Source: Parasphingorhabdus marina DSM 22363 (lineage in GTDB: Bacteria > Pseudomonadota > Alphaproteobacteria > Sphingomonadales > Sphingomonadaceae). From it: a DNA stretch of 64,000 nt. Made by a program: the position numbers and the translations under genes. Position 1 is the stretch's first letter; each line of letters starts with the position of its first letter. This document shows, piece after piece, positions 36,875 through 44,860 of this stretch. Location: NCBI RefSeq assembly GCF_900128895.1, contig NZ_FSQW01000002.1:558001-622000 (forward strand). The letters run 5' to 3'. The notes under the pieces are model-generated. The model saw only the letters and a list, made by a program, of their open reading frames with translations, did not search any database and was not told where the DNA came from.

Positions 36875-37390
36875 ATGAACAATCTCCTTCCACAGGAAAT
36901 GGTCGATCTTGCGCAAAAGGTCGTGGATGAAAATCGCAAAGTGAAGCGTCGGGTTGCTGTCGCCGAAAGTTGCACCGGTGGTCTTGTCGCGGCGGCGCTG
37001 ACCGAGATCGCTGGAAGCAGCGACGTGTTTGAGTGCGGGTTCAACACCTATTCGAACGAAGCAAAGCAATCGATGCTGGATGTCAGTGACGACCTGCTGG
37101 AGACATTTGGCGCGGTTTCCATCGCGGTGGCCTGGGGCATGGCGCAAGGTGCACTTGAACGATCAGGCTGCGATGTCGCAGTCGCGATTACCGGGGTGGC
37201 CGGCCCGGGCGGTGGTACCGAGAAAAAGCCGGTTGGCACGGTGGTTTTTGCCAAGGCGGAGAAAGGCAAAAGCCTTGAGGATGTCGTAGCAGATCGCCGG
37301 AACTTCGGCGAAGATCAGACCCGTGCAGACATTCGGCTTCAGGCAGTGCTCGTTGCGCTTGAACTGTTGCTTCCCGACAAATCGGAATAG
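36875..37390 (+). CDS. pncC: Nicotinamide-nucleotide amidohydrolase (CinA C-terminal type)
   Basis: A 171-residue stand-alone CinA-C/PncC domain with the motifs AESCTGGLVAAALTE, FNTYSNEAK and GVAGPGGGTEKKPVGTV. It deamidates nicotinamide mononucleotide for NAD recycling. The N-terminal CinA domain is absent, which is normal for this form. Its 3' end overlaps the converging RatA/Coq10-like gene by 52 bases. Confidence 0.9.
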   Translation: MNNLLPQEMVDLAQKVVDENRKVKRRVAVAESCTGGLVAAALTEIAGSSDVFECGFNTYSNEAKQSMLDVSDDLLETFGAVSIAVAWGMAQGALERSGCDVAVAITGVAGPGGGTEKKPVGTVVFAKAEKGKSLEDVVADRRNFGEDQTRADIRLQAVLVALELLLPDKSE

Positions 37391-37824
37391 TTACTGCCGT
37401 AAATCGCTTCTGCCCGGGTGACAAAAGCACTGGTCATCTTGTGCAGGGCCTTTGAAAACATTTGCCCGGCCATTTTCTCGAACATGCGGTTCTTGAATGA
37501 GAACTCGACATAGAAATCGACGTAACTGCCGCCTTCGGCACGCGGCCGAAAATGCCATTCATTGTGGAGCATCTTGAGCGGTCCATCGAGATAGTCCACC
37601 GTGATGGACTTTCCCGGCACCTTCAACACCCGAGAGGTGAATTGTTCACGCAAACCCTTGAAACCCACCAGGACATCGGCCGTCATTTCCGTTTCCGTAT
37701 CCGCGCGGATGCGCGTGCCAACGACCCAGGGAAGAAATTCCTGGTACCGACCGACATCCGCCACCAGCGCATACATTTGCGCGGCGCTGTGCGACAGTTC
37801 CCGCGTCTCTCTATGTGCCGGCAT
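37339..37824 (-). CDS. RatA/Coq10-like START-domain protein
   Basis: A 161-residue START/polyketide-cyclase-fold protein, with [21 protein letters not shown] at the start and [21 protein letters not shown] near the end. Family members bind ubiquinone (Coq10) or were described as the ribosome-binding toxin RatA. No antitoxin gene is visible. I chose [10 protein letters not shown] (37824); the longer frame overlaps lipA. It overlaps pncC tail to tail and lipA by 14 bases. Confidence 0.85.
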   Translation of the reverse strand: MPAHRETRELSHSAAQMYALVADVGRYQEFLPWVVGTRIRADTETEMTADVLVGFKGLREQFTSRVLKVPGKSITVDYLDGPLKMLHNEWHFRPRAEGGSYVDFYVEFSFKNRMFEKMAGQMFSKALHKMTSAFVTRAEAIYGSNYSDLSGSNSSSATSTA

Positions 37825-38761
37825 GCTTTGCTTCTCTGGCGAGCTTCTCGTCTCGCGCCGCCCGCATTTTCGCGAAATCCTCGCCGGCATGGTAGCTTGA
37901 TCGGGTCAGCGGACTGGATGCGACAAGCAGAAAGCCCTTGGCCCGGGCAATGGAAGCATAGGCATCAAAGGCCTGCGGCTTCACAAATTCGCTTACTTTG
38001 ACATGTTTTGGGGTGGGCTGGAGATACTGGCCCATGGTCAGAAAGTCGATATCCGCCGAACGCATGTCATCCATGACCTGATGCACTTCCAGTCGCTCTT
38101 CACTTAAACCAAGCATGATCCCGGATTTGGTAAAGATCGACGGATCGAGGCGTTTCACCTGTTCCAGCAGACGGATCGAAGCATAATAGCGGGCGCCTGG
38201 ACGAATGGTGGGGTAAAGACGCGGCACCGTTTCAAGATTGTGATTATACACATCCGGACGCGCCGCCACGATCGCCTCAATTGCGGCATCTGCCTTGTTG
38301 CGGAAATCGGGGGTCAGGATCTCAATGGTCGTATCGGGCGTTGTGCGGCGCAGCGCTTCGATAACCTTCACAAACTGGCTGGCGCCGCCGTCCGGCAGAT
38401 CGTCACGGTCGACCGATGTAATAACAATATGTTCCAGGCCCAGTTTCGCTGCTGCATCGGCTGTATGCTGCGGCTCCAGCGGGTCCACTTTCATCGGCAT
38501 GCCGGTCTTCACATTGCAGAACGCGCAGGCCCGGGTGCAGACGTCGCCCAGGATCATCACCGTGGCATGCTTCTTGGTCCAGCATTCGCCGATATTGGGA
38601 CAGGCCGCTTCTTCACAGACTGTGTTGAGCTTGTGCTCGCGCATCAGTTTGCGAGTTTCCTCGAAGCCCTTGCCCATCGGCGCCTTGACGCGAATCCAGT
38701 CTGGTTTGCGCTGACGGACAGGTTTGCCCGAAGGCGATGGGATCTTGGTAATTTCGTTCAT
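37811..38761 (-). CDS. lipA: Lipoyl synthase
   Basis: A 316-residue radical-SAM enzyme that inserts sulfur into octanoyl groups of lipoyl domains. The SAM cluster is CTRACAFC, and the auxiliary cluster is [12 protein letters not shown]. The C-terminal [10 protein letters not shown] is conserved. Its products serve PdhC (K43) in this window. The start at 38761 (MNEITKIP) is preferred; an upstream ATG at 38782 is possible. The upstream part of the longer frame overlaps the divergent sbtA. Confidence 0.93.
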   Translation of the reverse strand: MNEITKIPSPSGKPVRQRKPDWIRVKAPMGKGFEETRKLMREHKLNTVCEEAACPNIGECWTKKHATVMILGDVCTRACAFCNVKTGMPMKVDPLEPQHTADAAAKLGLEHIVITSVDRDDLPDGGASQFVKVIEALRRTTPDTTIEILTPDFRNKADAAIEAIVAARPDVYNHNLETVPRLYPTIRPGARYYASIRLLEQVKRLDPSIFTKSGIMLGLSEERLEVHQVMDDMRSADIDFLTMGQYLQPTPKHVKVSEFVKPQAFDAYASIARAKGFLLVASSPLTRSSYHAGEDFAKMRAARDEKLAREAKHAGT

Positions 38762-38858
38762 TTCTATCAGATAGCGATGCATTCGGCGCTTGCCAACCGC
38801 GATGACGCTGCGTAACCCGCCTCCCAGATGAAAATAATCGGGGGATGCGCTTTCAGCC

Positions 38859-39839
38859 ATGATAATCGAGACACTGACTTCCCCGGTAATCCTGTTCTTC
38901 ATTCTCGGCTTTTTTGCCGCCATGATCCGGTCCGATCTCAGCATTCCGGAACCCTTTGCCAAAGCCATGTCGATTTACCTCATGGCGGCCATCGGTTTGA
39001 AAGGCGGTGTCGAGGTTGCTTCCACCGGGTTTACCTCCGAACTGGCATCAGCAGCCATTGCCGGGGTGACACTGGGTTTCACGATACCAATTCTCGCGTT
39101 TTTCCTGCTGAGATCGATCGGCAAGCTGGGCGCCATCGATTCCGGAGCCGTCGCAGCCCATTATGGCTCGGTCAGCGTGGTCACTTTCGTCACCGCTGTG
39201 GAACTGCTCACCAATCAGGGCATGCAGCCGGACGGGTTCATGGTCGGTGTCATGGCGCTGATGGAAACGCCTGCCATCATTACCGGTTTGCTGCTTGCGC
39301 GGGCCTATGCCAAACGACCCGGAGTGGCGGAAGATGCCCATGCTGCCAAGGAAAGTGGGTCCGGCCTGCTCCACGAAGTGCTTACCAACGGGTCCGTCAT
39401 TCTGCTGATGGGTGCCTTTGCCATTGGGATGGTCGCTGGCGAAGCGGGTTTCGAACCCATCAAACCGCTGTTTGCCATCGGATTTAACGGTGTCCTTTGC
39501 CTGTTTCTGCTGGACATGGGCCTGTTGGCGGCACGGCGGCTCATGCAATCGAAGAAAATTACGTTCCACCTCGCCACTCTCGCCATATTCATGCCGATCC
39601 TCAACGGGACCATCGGTGTAGCAGTCGGCACGTTGATTGGTCTGGAGCCGGGCTCTGCGGCTGTTCTCGGCGTCCTGTGCGCCAGTGCCTCTTATATCGC
39701 CGTCCCTGCCGCGATGCGGCTGGCCATGCCGCAGGCCGATCCCGGTATTTACTTATCGATGTCTCTTGGTATCACCTTCCCGTTCAATATTATTTTTGGC
39801 ATTTCGCTGTTCGCGGCTATTGCCAACTTTCTGGGGTAG
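38859..39839 (+). CDS. SbtA-type sodium-dependent bicarbonate transporter
   Basis: A 326-residue membrane protein with about ten hydrophobic segments, consistent with the SbtA fold. Diagnostic stretches are [31 protein letters not shown] and FLLDMGLLA. In cyanobacteria SbtA takes up HCO3- with Na+. A PII-like gene and a carbonic anhydrase gene follow within a few bases, which supports a role in inorganic-carbon supply. Bicarbonate is needed by carboxylases such as the one at the left end. Transport of bicarbonate by this homologue is inferred. Confidence 0.88.
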   Translation: MIIETLTSPVILFFILGFFAAMIRSDLSIPEPFAKAMSIYLMAAIGLKGGVEVASTGFTSELASAAIAGVTLGFTIPILAFFLLRSIGKLGAIDSGAVAAHYGSVSVVTFVTAVELLTNQGMQPDGFMVGVMALMETPAIITGLLLARAYAKRPGVAEDAHAAKESGSGLLHEVLTNGSVILLMGAFAIGMVAGEAGFEPIKPLFAIGFNGVLCLFLLDMGLLAARRLMQSKKITFHLATLAIFMPILNGTIGVAVGTLIGLEPGSAAVLGVLCASASYIAVPAAMRLAMPQADPGIYLSMSLGITFPFNIIFGISLFAAIANFLG

Positions 39840-39842
39840 ACC

Positions 39843-40154
39843 ATGGTCACAACCGTACAGCGCAAGCGCATTGAAATACTGGTCGACACGCCGCTTGTTC
39901 CGCGGGTCATACGCTTGATAAAGGATGTCGACATCTCCGGCTGGAGCGTCATAAAAATCGCGTCCGGCGGCGGACGGGACGGACGCTGGGATCATGACGA
40001 AGTGACAGGTGCGGCGGCCAAATCCATCGTTCTGATGATCGCCAACCAGGAAAAGGCGGATCTGCTGGCAGACAAGGTCGCCCCGCTGCTCGAAAGTCAC
40101 GGGCTGCTGATCACCATCGGCAATGTCGAGGTGGTCAGGGGAGAACGGTTCTGA
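39843..40154 (+). CDS. PII-like regulator of SbtA (SbtB-like)
   Basis: A 103-residue PII-fold protein that starts three bases after the sbtA stop. The core strands (KRIEILVDTPLVPRVI, SGWSVIKIASGGGR, then the T-loop-like region GRDGRWDHDEVTG) fit the SbtB group. It lacks the C-terminal cysteine-pair (R-loop) of cyanobacterial SbtB and ends at RGERF. It probably gates SbtA in response to adenyl nucleotides. It is not GlnB: the usual uridylylation Tyr is not visible. Confidence 0.82.
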   Translation: MVTTVQRKRIEILVDTPLVPRVIRLIKDVDISGWSVIKIASGGGRDGRWDHDEVTGAAAKSIVLMIANQEKADLLADKVAPLLESHGLLITIGNVEVVRGERF

Positions 40155-40780
40155 TGCCGGAATTTGCCGCACTGCTCGACGGGTACAAGCGCTTCAGGGA
40201 ATATAGCTATCCGCGTCAGAAAGCCCGGTATGATGAGCTTTCCAAAGAGGGCCAGCACCCGCCGGTCATGGTCATATCCTGCTGCGACAGCCGGGTGGAT
40301 CCGGCGACAATTTTCGACACCGGTCCGGGCCAGATGTTTGCCCTGCGCAACGTCGCCAATCTGGTGCCGCCCTATGAGGAAGGCGGCGGACAACACGGGG
40401 CCTCGGCCGCGATTGAATTCGGTGTCACCGGTCTTCATGTCAAACATATCGTCGTGCTCGGCCATGGCCAGTGTGGGGGCATCGGTGCCGCTCTGAAAGG
40501 GGAAGATCTGGGCGTTCCCGGACCCAGCTTTATCGATCACTGGATGGAGATCATTCACGATGCCCGTGATCAGGTCATTGCAGACGCGCCGGAAGATCCG
40601 CAACGCATGCTGGAATGGGAGGCCATCAAGGTCAGCCTCGCCAATTTGCGGACATTTCCGTTCATTGCGGAAGAGGAAGCTGCGGGTAATCTGAAACTGC
40701 ACGGGGCCTGGTACGCGATTGGCGAAGCGCAACTGTTCGAACTGGATGAAGCTTCCGGCGAATTTTCACTGGTCGAATGA
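40154..40780 (+). CDS. Beta-class carbonic anhydrase
   Basis: A 208-residue beta-carbonic anhydrase. Zinc ligands are the Cys in CCDSRVDP and His plus Cys in GHGQCGG. It interconverts CO2 and HCO3- in the cytosol; no signal peptide. The ATG overlaps the stop of the PII-like gene, so sbtA, the PII-like gene and this gene are likely co-translated. The PPOX gene overlaps its own stop. Confidence 0.92.
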   Translation: MPEFAALLDGYKRFREYSYPRQKARYDELSKEGQHPPVMVISCCDSRVDPATIFDTGPGQMFALRNVANLVPPYEEGGGQHGASAAIEFGVTGLHVKHIVVLGHGQCGGIGAALKGEDLGVPGPSFIDHWMEIIHDARDQVIADAPEDPQRMLEWEAIKVSLANLRTFPFIAEEEAAGNLKLHGAWYAIGEAQLFELDEASGEFSLVE

Positions 40781-41403
40781 CGGATACAAAAGAAGACATT
40801 TTTCTGAATGACTTGGATCTTTCTCTTGAGAAAGCCTGGGAGCTTCTGTCGGAAGCCGTCAGCGACCGCCGGTCTCCCCTGCACATGCCCGCAATCGGTA
40901 CAGTCACAGAAGAGGGGCTCCCCAGTCAGCGGATCATGGTCCTGCGATCAGCAGACCCGGAAAAACGCCAATTGCGGTTCAATACGGATGCGCGGGTATC
41001 CAAGGTTCGTGATATCGGCAATGGTGCACCCGTTTCGGTACTGGGTTACCATCCGGAGGCGAAAATTCAGCTCAGACTGACCGGAACCGGTCATATTCAC
41101 CGAGACGGTCCGCGAGCAGATGCCGCCTGGGATCAGGCCTCTCTCTACGGTCAACGCTGTTATCTCGCCGAACCTGCGCCGGGCAGCGCGGTTGAGGAGG
41201 CCACTTCCGGACTTCCTGCGGATATCGAAGGCCGGAAGCCTACGGAAGAACAGGTCGAGCCAGCCCGGGCAAATTTCGCCATCCTTCTTGTAGATGTAGT
41301 GCGGATTGAATGGCTCTATCTGGCTCATACCGGGCACCGGCGGGCCGCGAGCACCTGGGATTCAAGAACCGGAGACTGGCAGCACGAGTGGCTGGTCCCC
41401 TGA
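40777..41403 (+). CDS. PPOX-class flavin-dependent oxidoreductase
   Basis: A 208-residue split-barrel FMN-binding protein of the pyridoxamine-phosphate-oxidase-like superfamily (AIGTVTEEGLPSQRIMVLR, TDARVSKVRDI, a C-terminal DSRTGDWQHEWLVP). It is not the classical PdxH: the expected C-terminal Arg/Lys-rich signature is not seen. The actual reaction is unknown. It overlaps the carbonic anhydrase stop (ATGA) and is therefore part of the sbtA operon. Confidence 0.8.
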   Translation: MTDTKEDIFLNDLDLSLEKAWELLSEAVSDRRSPLHMPAIGTVTEEGLPSQRIMVLRSADPEKRQLRFNTDARVSKVRDIGNGAPVSVLGYHPEAKIQLRLTGTGHIHRDGPRADAAWDQASLYGQRCYLAEPAPGSAVEEATSGLPADIEGRKPTEEQVEPARANFAILLVDVVRIEWLYLAHTGHRRAASTWDSRTGDWQHEWLVP

Positions 41404-41479
41404 GCCATAAACGCCGCTATTTGTGGCAGCATCACTATTTCCGCTTGAACCTGCCCTGCCCCCGGTCCATCAGATCCCC

Positions 41480-42223
41480 ATGAACAATAATGACAATATC
41501 GCCCTGCTGATTGATGCAGACAATGCCAGTCACAACGGCATTGATCCGGTGCTGACAGCCCTCGCCGAGCTGGGCACCGTGAATATCCGCCGGGCCTACG
41601 GCAACTGGCGCAAACAGGCCCTCAAGGGCTGGGTCGACAGACTCCACAAATATGGCATCGAACCCCAGCAGCAATTTGATATCACTCGCGGCAAGAACGC
41701 GACGGACATGAAGATGACCGTGGATGCGATGGACCTGCTCTATGGTGGGCGGGTCAGCGGATTCGGGATCATGTCCAGCGACAGCGACTTCATGCCGCTG
41801 GCCATGCGCCTCCGCCAGGACGGGTTTCCGGTTTACGGATTTGGCAGTGCCAAGACCCCGGATGCCTTCAAACAGGCCTGCAGCCGCTTCATCGATGTCG
41901 ATGCATTGATCAAGGCCGACAAACGCGAGCGCAGCGGCGGCAAAAGCGGCGCAAAGACCGCATCCAGGCCAGAAGCCGTGGACGGCAATGGCAAAATGGA
42001 CGACGAACTTCTCAAGCTGCTCGTTGACGCCTATCAGGCCAGCAAGCGCGATGCCGAGGGTTATGCGAGCCTCAGCGAGGTGGGGAAAATTGCCGGCAAC
42101 CGGTCGAGTTTTGACGTTCGGAATTATGGCTTTTCCCGGCTCTCTGACATGTTCGAAGAGGTTCCGAACTTTCAAACCAAACGGGATGAGAACCAGCAGC
42201 TATTTGTGAAACGGTTGCGTTAA
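41480..42223 (+). CDS. NYN-domain nuclease with C-terminal LOTUS/OST-HTH domain
   Basis: A 247-residue protein. The N-terminal NYN/PIN-like domain (about 1-145) has acidic motifs LLIDADNASHNGID, NATDMKMTVDAMDLLY and SSDSDFMPLA. A charged linker (DKRERSGGKSGAK) leads to an OST-HTH/LOTUS-like domain (about 170-247, LLVDAYQASKRDAEGYASL and RNYGFSRLSDMF). This architecture suggests an RNA-binding nuclease; targets are unknown. I chose the ATG at 41480 (MNNNDNIALL). Confidence 0.85.
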   Translation: MNNNDNIALLIDADNASHNGIDPVLTALAELGTVNIRRAYGNWRKQALKGWVDRLHKYGIEPQQQFDITRGKNATDMKMTVDAMDLLYGGRVSGFGIMSSDSDFMPLAMRLRQDGFPVYGFGSAKTPDAFKQACSRFIDVDALIKADKRERSGGKSGAKTASRPEAVDGNGKMDDELLKLLVDAYQASKRDAEGYASLSEVGKIAGNRSSFDVRNYGFSRLSDMFEEVPNFQTKRDENQQLFVKRLR

Positions 42224-42282
42224 GGCTTGGCCACTTGCCGTTCACTGCGTGACATCGCCTCACAGGTCGCTATGACCAGCGG

Positions 42283-43755
42283 ATGGAAACCGGCACACTT
42301 GTATCGCTCGCACTCTATTTCATACTGATGATCGTCATCGGGCTTTATGCCTGGCGCAAATCTACGGATAGCAGCGAAGGCTATCTGCTTGGCGGACGCA
42401 ATCTGCATCCGGCGGTCGCGGCCCTGTCCGCCGGTGCGAGCGACATGTCGGGCTGGTTGCTGCTCGGCTTGCCAGGCGCCCTTTATGCGGCGGGGCTGGT
42501 GGAAGCGTGGATCGGGATCGGTCTGTTTGTCGGCGCGCTGATCAACTGGATCATCGTCGCACCACGCCTGAGGCAACAAACGGAAGAACTGGGTAACGCC
42601 CTCACCATCCCGCAATTTCTGGCCAATCGCTTTCCGGAAAAGGCGCTGGCGCTGCGGGTGACCAGTGCGGTCATCATCGTCATCTTCTTTGCCGTCTACA
42701 CGGCAGCCGGTCTGGTCGGCGGCGGCAAGCTGTTCGAAACAAGTTTTGCCGGCCTGTTCGGTGATATTGACCTGTCCGACTATATGCTCGGCATCTGGCT
42801 GACCGCCGGAGTGGTGCTGGCTTATACCATGGTCGGCGGCTTTCTGGCCGTCAGCCTGACCGACTTTGTACAGGGATGTATCATGGTGGTGGCGCTCATT
42901 CTGATGCCACTGGTCGTTGTGATTGGTGATGGCGGGACCGGAACCGTGTCCGCCACCTTGACCGAGATCGATCCCGACTATCTGAGCCTGACCGCCGGAT
43001 TGAGCTTTGTCGGTTTTCTCTCCGCGGTTGCCTGGGGTCTCGGTTACTTCGGACAGCCCCATATCATTGTCCGTTTCATGGCCGTCCGGTCCGTGGAATC
43101 CGTTCGGACCGCGCGCAATATCGGGATGAGCTGGATGGCTGTCGCGCTGATCGGCGCCATCGGCGTCGGCATTGCCGGTCGGGCTCATGTCATCCAGAAC
43201 GGACTGGTGCTGGACGATCCGGAAACCATTTTCATCCTGCTCGCCAATACCTTGTTCCACCCCCTGATCACCGGCTTTCTGCTGGCCGCACTGCTCGCCG
43301 CGATCATGAGTACGATCAGCTCGCAATTGCTGGTCAGTTCCAGTTCGCTGACCGAAGATTTCTATCGCCTGTTCCTGCGCAAGCAGGCCAGCGAGCGGGA
43401 GACCGTGAACATCGGCCGGGCCTGCGTGGCGCTGGTCGCGCTGGCCGCGATCGCGATAGCCAGCGACCCGGACAGCCAGGTATTGGGGCTGGTCAGCAAT
43501 GCCTGGGCGGGATTTGGCGCCGCTTTCGGCCCGCTGATCCTGCTGTCGCTGACCTGGAAGCGCATGACTGGTGCCGGAGCTGTCGCGGGGCTCGTGACGG
43601 GTGCAGGCGTGGTGATCGCCTGGATAGCACTGGGCTGGAATGCCGAATTCCTGGGCGGTCCGGGTGTGTATGAGATTATTCCCGGATTTGTGGCGGCCGG
43701 ACTGGCAATCTGGCTGGTCAGCAAGGCGACGGCAAAAGAAGCAGCTACCGCCTGA
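42283..43755 (+). CDS. putP: Sodium/proline symporter
   Basis: A 490-residue sodium:solute symporter with about 13 hydrophobic segments. Motifs ASDMSGWLLLGLPGALYAAG, GGFLAVSLTDFVQG and SSQLLVSSSSLTEDFYR match PutP. It imports L-proline with Na+. Its neighbours do not include putA. A hairpin-rich repeat follows the gene. Substrate assignment is from sequence similarity. Confidence 0.92.
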   Translation: METGTLVSLALYFILMIVIGLYAWRKSTDSSEGYLLGGRNLHPAVAALSAGASDMSGWLLLGLPGALYAAGLVEAWIGIGLFVGALINWIIVAPRLRQQTEELGNALTIPQFLANRFPEKALALRVTSAVIIVIFFAVYTAAGLVGGGKLFETSFAGLFGDIDLSDYMLGIWLTAGVVLAYTMVGGFLAVSLTDFVQGCIMVVALILMPLVVVIGDGGTGTVSATLTEIDPDYLSLTAGLSFVGFLSAVAWGLGYFGQPHIIVRFMAVRSVESVRTARNIGMSWMAVALIGAIGVGIAGRAHVIQNGLVLDDPETIFILLANTLFHPLITGFLLAALLAAIMSTISSQLLVSSSSLTEDFYRLFLRKQASERETVNIGRACVALVALAAIAIASDPDSQVLGLVSNAWAGFGAAFGPLILLSLTWKRMTGAGAVAGLVTGAGVVIAWIALGWNAEFLGGPGVYEIIPGFVAAGLAIWLVSKATAKEAATA

Positions 43756-43763
43756 AACATGCC

Positions 43764-43847
43764 GTCATGCCAGCGCAGGCTGGCATCTCAAGCGTTCGAC
43801 AGAGGGTCGCTATCACCACCGGAGACCCCAGCCTGCGCTGGGGCGAC
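43764..43847. repeat. Intergenic palindromic repeat, pair 1
   Basis: Two palindromic arms, around 43764-43789 and 43821-43847, are also complementary to each other. Each contains CAGCGCAGGCTGG or its complement. The transcript would fold into a long hairpin just after putP. This resembles dispersed intergenic elements (CGTCATxCC type) seen in many alphaproteobacteria and could act as a terminator or RNA stabiliser. Confidence 0.7.
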
Positions 43848-43855
43848 AAATGGCA

Positions 43856-44251
43856 TCAATCCTCCACACTTTCCTCAATCGCATGCATGTCCGCATCGCT
43901 GAGACCAAAATGATGCCCGACCTCGTGGATCACCACATGCCGGATCAGCTTTTCCAGTTCGACTCCGGTCTGTGCCATCTCTGCGAGTAACGGCCGACGG
44001 TAGAGAAAGATCCGGTCGCCTTCCACGCCCGGCGCACCAAATTGCGACTTCTCGCCAACCGGAATGCCCTGATAAAGCCCGGTCAGCTGATGCGGATCGG
44101 TCATGCCGAAATGGTCCAGTATCTCCCGCGATGGCCAGTCCTCCACCCGCAGAATGATATCCGTAAGATGCTGGGCAAAAGGCGACGGAATGGTTTCAAA
44201 CACGCGCCGGGCGATGGTTTCGAAGTCGGTTATGGTGGGTTGGTTTGACAC
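43856..44251 (-). CDS. Zincin-like metallopeptidase family protein
   Basis: A 131-residue minimal zincin with the motif VIHEVGHHFGLSDADMH near the C-terminus (HExxHxxGxxD-like). No signal peptide, so it is cytosolic. Such small proteins may be processing proteases; the partner is unknown. The start is GTG at 44251, with a weak ribosome site. It is flanked by palindromic repeats on both sides. Confidence 0.85.
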   Translation of the reverse strand: MSNQPTITDFETIARRVFETIPSPFAQHLTDIILRVEDWPSREILDHFGMTDPHQLTGLYQGIPVGEKSQFGAPGVEGDRIFLYRRPLLAEMAQTGVELEKLIRHVVIHEVGHHFGLSDADMHAIEESVED

Positions 44252-44303
44252 CTAAAAGAGATAGGTATTGGGGCCAAAAGTAAAAGGAGCCTATCCCGAT
44301 TTC

Positions 44304-44393
44304 CGTCATGCTGAACTTGATTCAGCATCCAGAGCGTCAGTAGGCACAATTCGCGAAAAAGCGCTCTGGATTCCGGATCAAGTCCGGAATGAC
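44304..44393. repeat. Intergenic palindromic repeat, pair 2
   Basis: Two arms, 44304-44336 and 44362-44393, are complementary over about 30 bases; both begin or end with the sequence CGTCAT and its relatives (GTCATGCTGAACTTGATTC in the first). Together they fill most of the gap between the zincin gene and the next hypothetical gene. Confidence 0.7.
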
Positions 44394-44458
44394 ATTCATA
44401 TTTCAAAATTCTATAGAGCAATGACAAATCATAATTCCGAGAGCTGTGAGTAAGACAA

Positions 44459-44854
44459 TTGAAAACTCCCAAAGGATTCAGAAAGATCGGCGATTCCAGA
44501 CCGGAATTCGGAAAAAGAGGTGCAATATTGCTTTTGCGTTCAGGTCAACATGCAGTTTGGCTTCCGCAGGAAGATGATGATTGGAACGACCAAACGCGAT
44601 GGTTCCAAACAGGCGATGAGGACGATATTATCGCCTATAAACCGCTTCAACTTCCTGCTGACGAATTAGTCTATGAAATAGAGGCCTACTTGACCGCTTT
44701 GGATGAACAGAAAGAGGACCCGATTGCAAGTCACGCGATTTCAAAAGCGATAATGCGACAGCGAAAGGAAGCCCTTCTAAGCAGCATTAAGCTGTACAAA
44801 GACAACTGGCCTCATCTTCCAGATTTGGATGATGCCGAACGCCTCAACGGCTAA
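44459..44854 (+). CDS. Hypothetical protein, unrecognised
   Basis: A 131-residue acidic protein that starts at TTG 44459 (MKTPKGFRKIGDSRPE). It has no signal peptide and no membrane segment; the middle is rich in Asp and Glu (PQEDDDWNDQTRW) and the end is helical. I recognise no family. The codon use and base composition look more AT-rich than the neighbours, which may indicate recent acquisition. It sits between palindromic repeats and the converging ettA. Real expression is plausible but unsupported beyond frame length. Confidence 0.5.
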   Translation: MKTPKGFRKIGDSRPEFGKRGAILLLRSGQHAVWLPQEDDDWNDQTRWFQTGDEDDIIAYKPLQLPADELVYEIEAYLTALDEQKEDPIASHAISKAIMRQRKEALLSSIKLYKDNWPHLPDLDDAERLNG

Positions 44855-44860
44855 AATTCT

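Noticed and set aside
37339-37824. RatAB toxin-antitoxin system
   Set aside because: The protein fits the Coq10/START family and there is no RatB-like gene beside it.
42220-43326. 368-residue minus-strand open frame
   Set aside because: It is antisense to putP and hydrophilic throughout, as expected for a shadow of a membrane gene.
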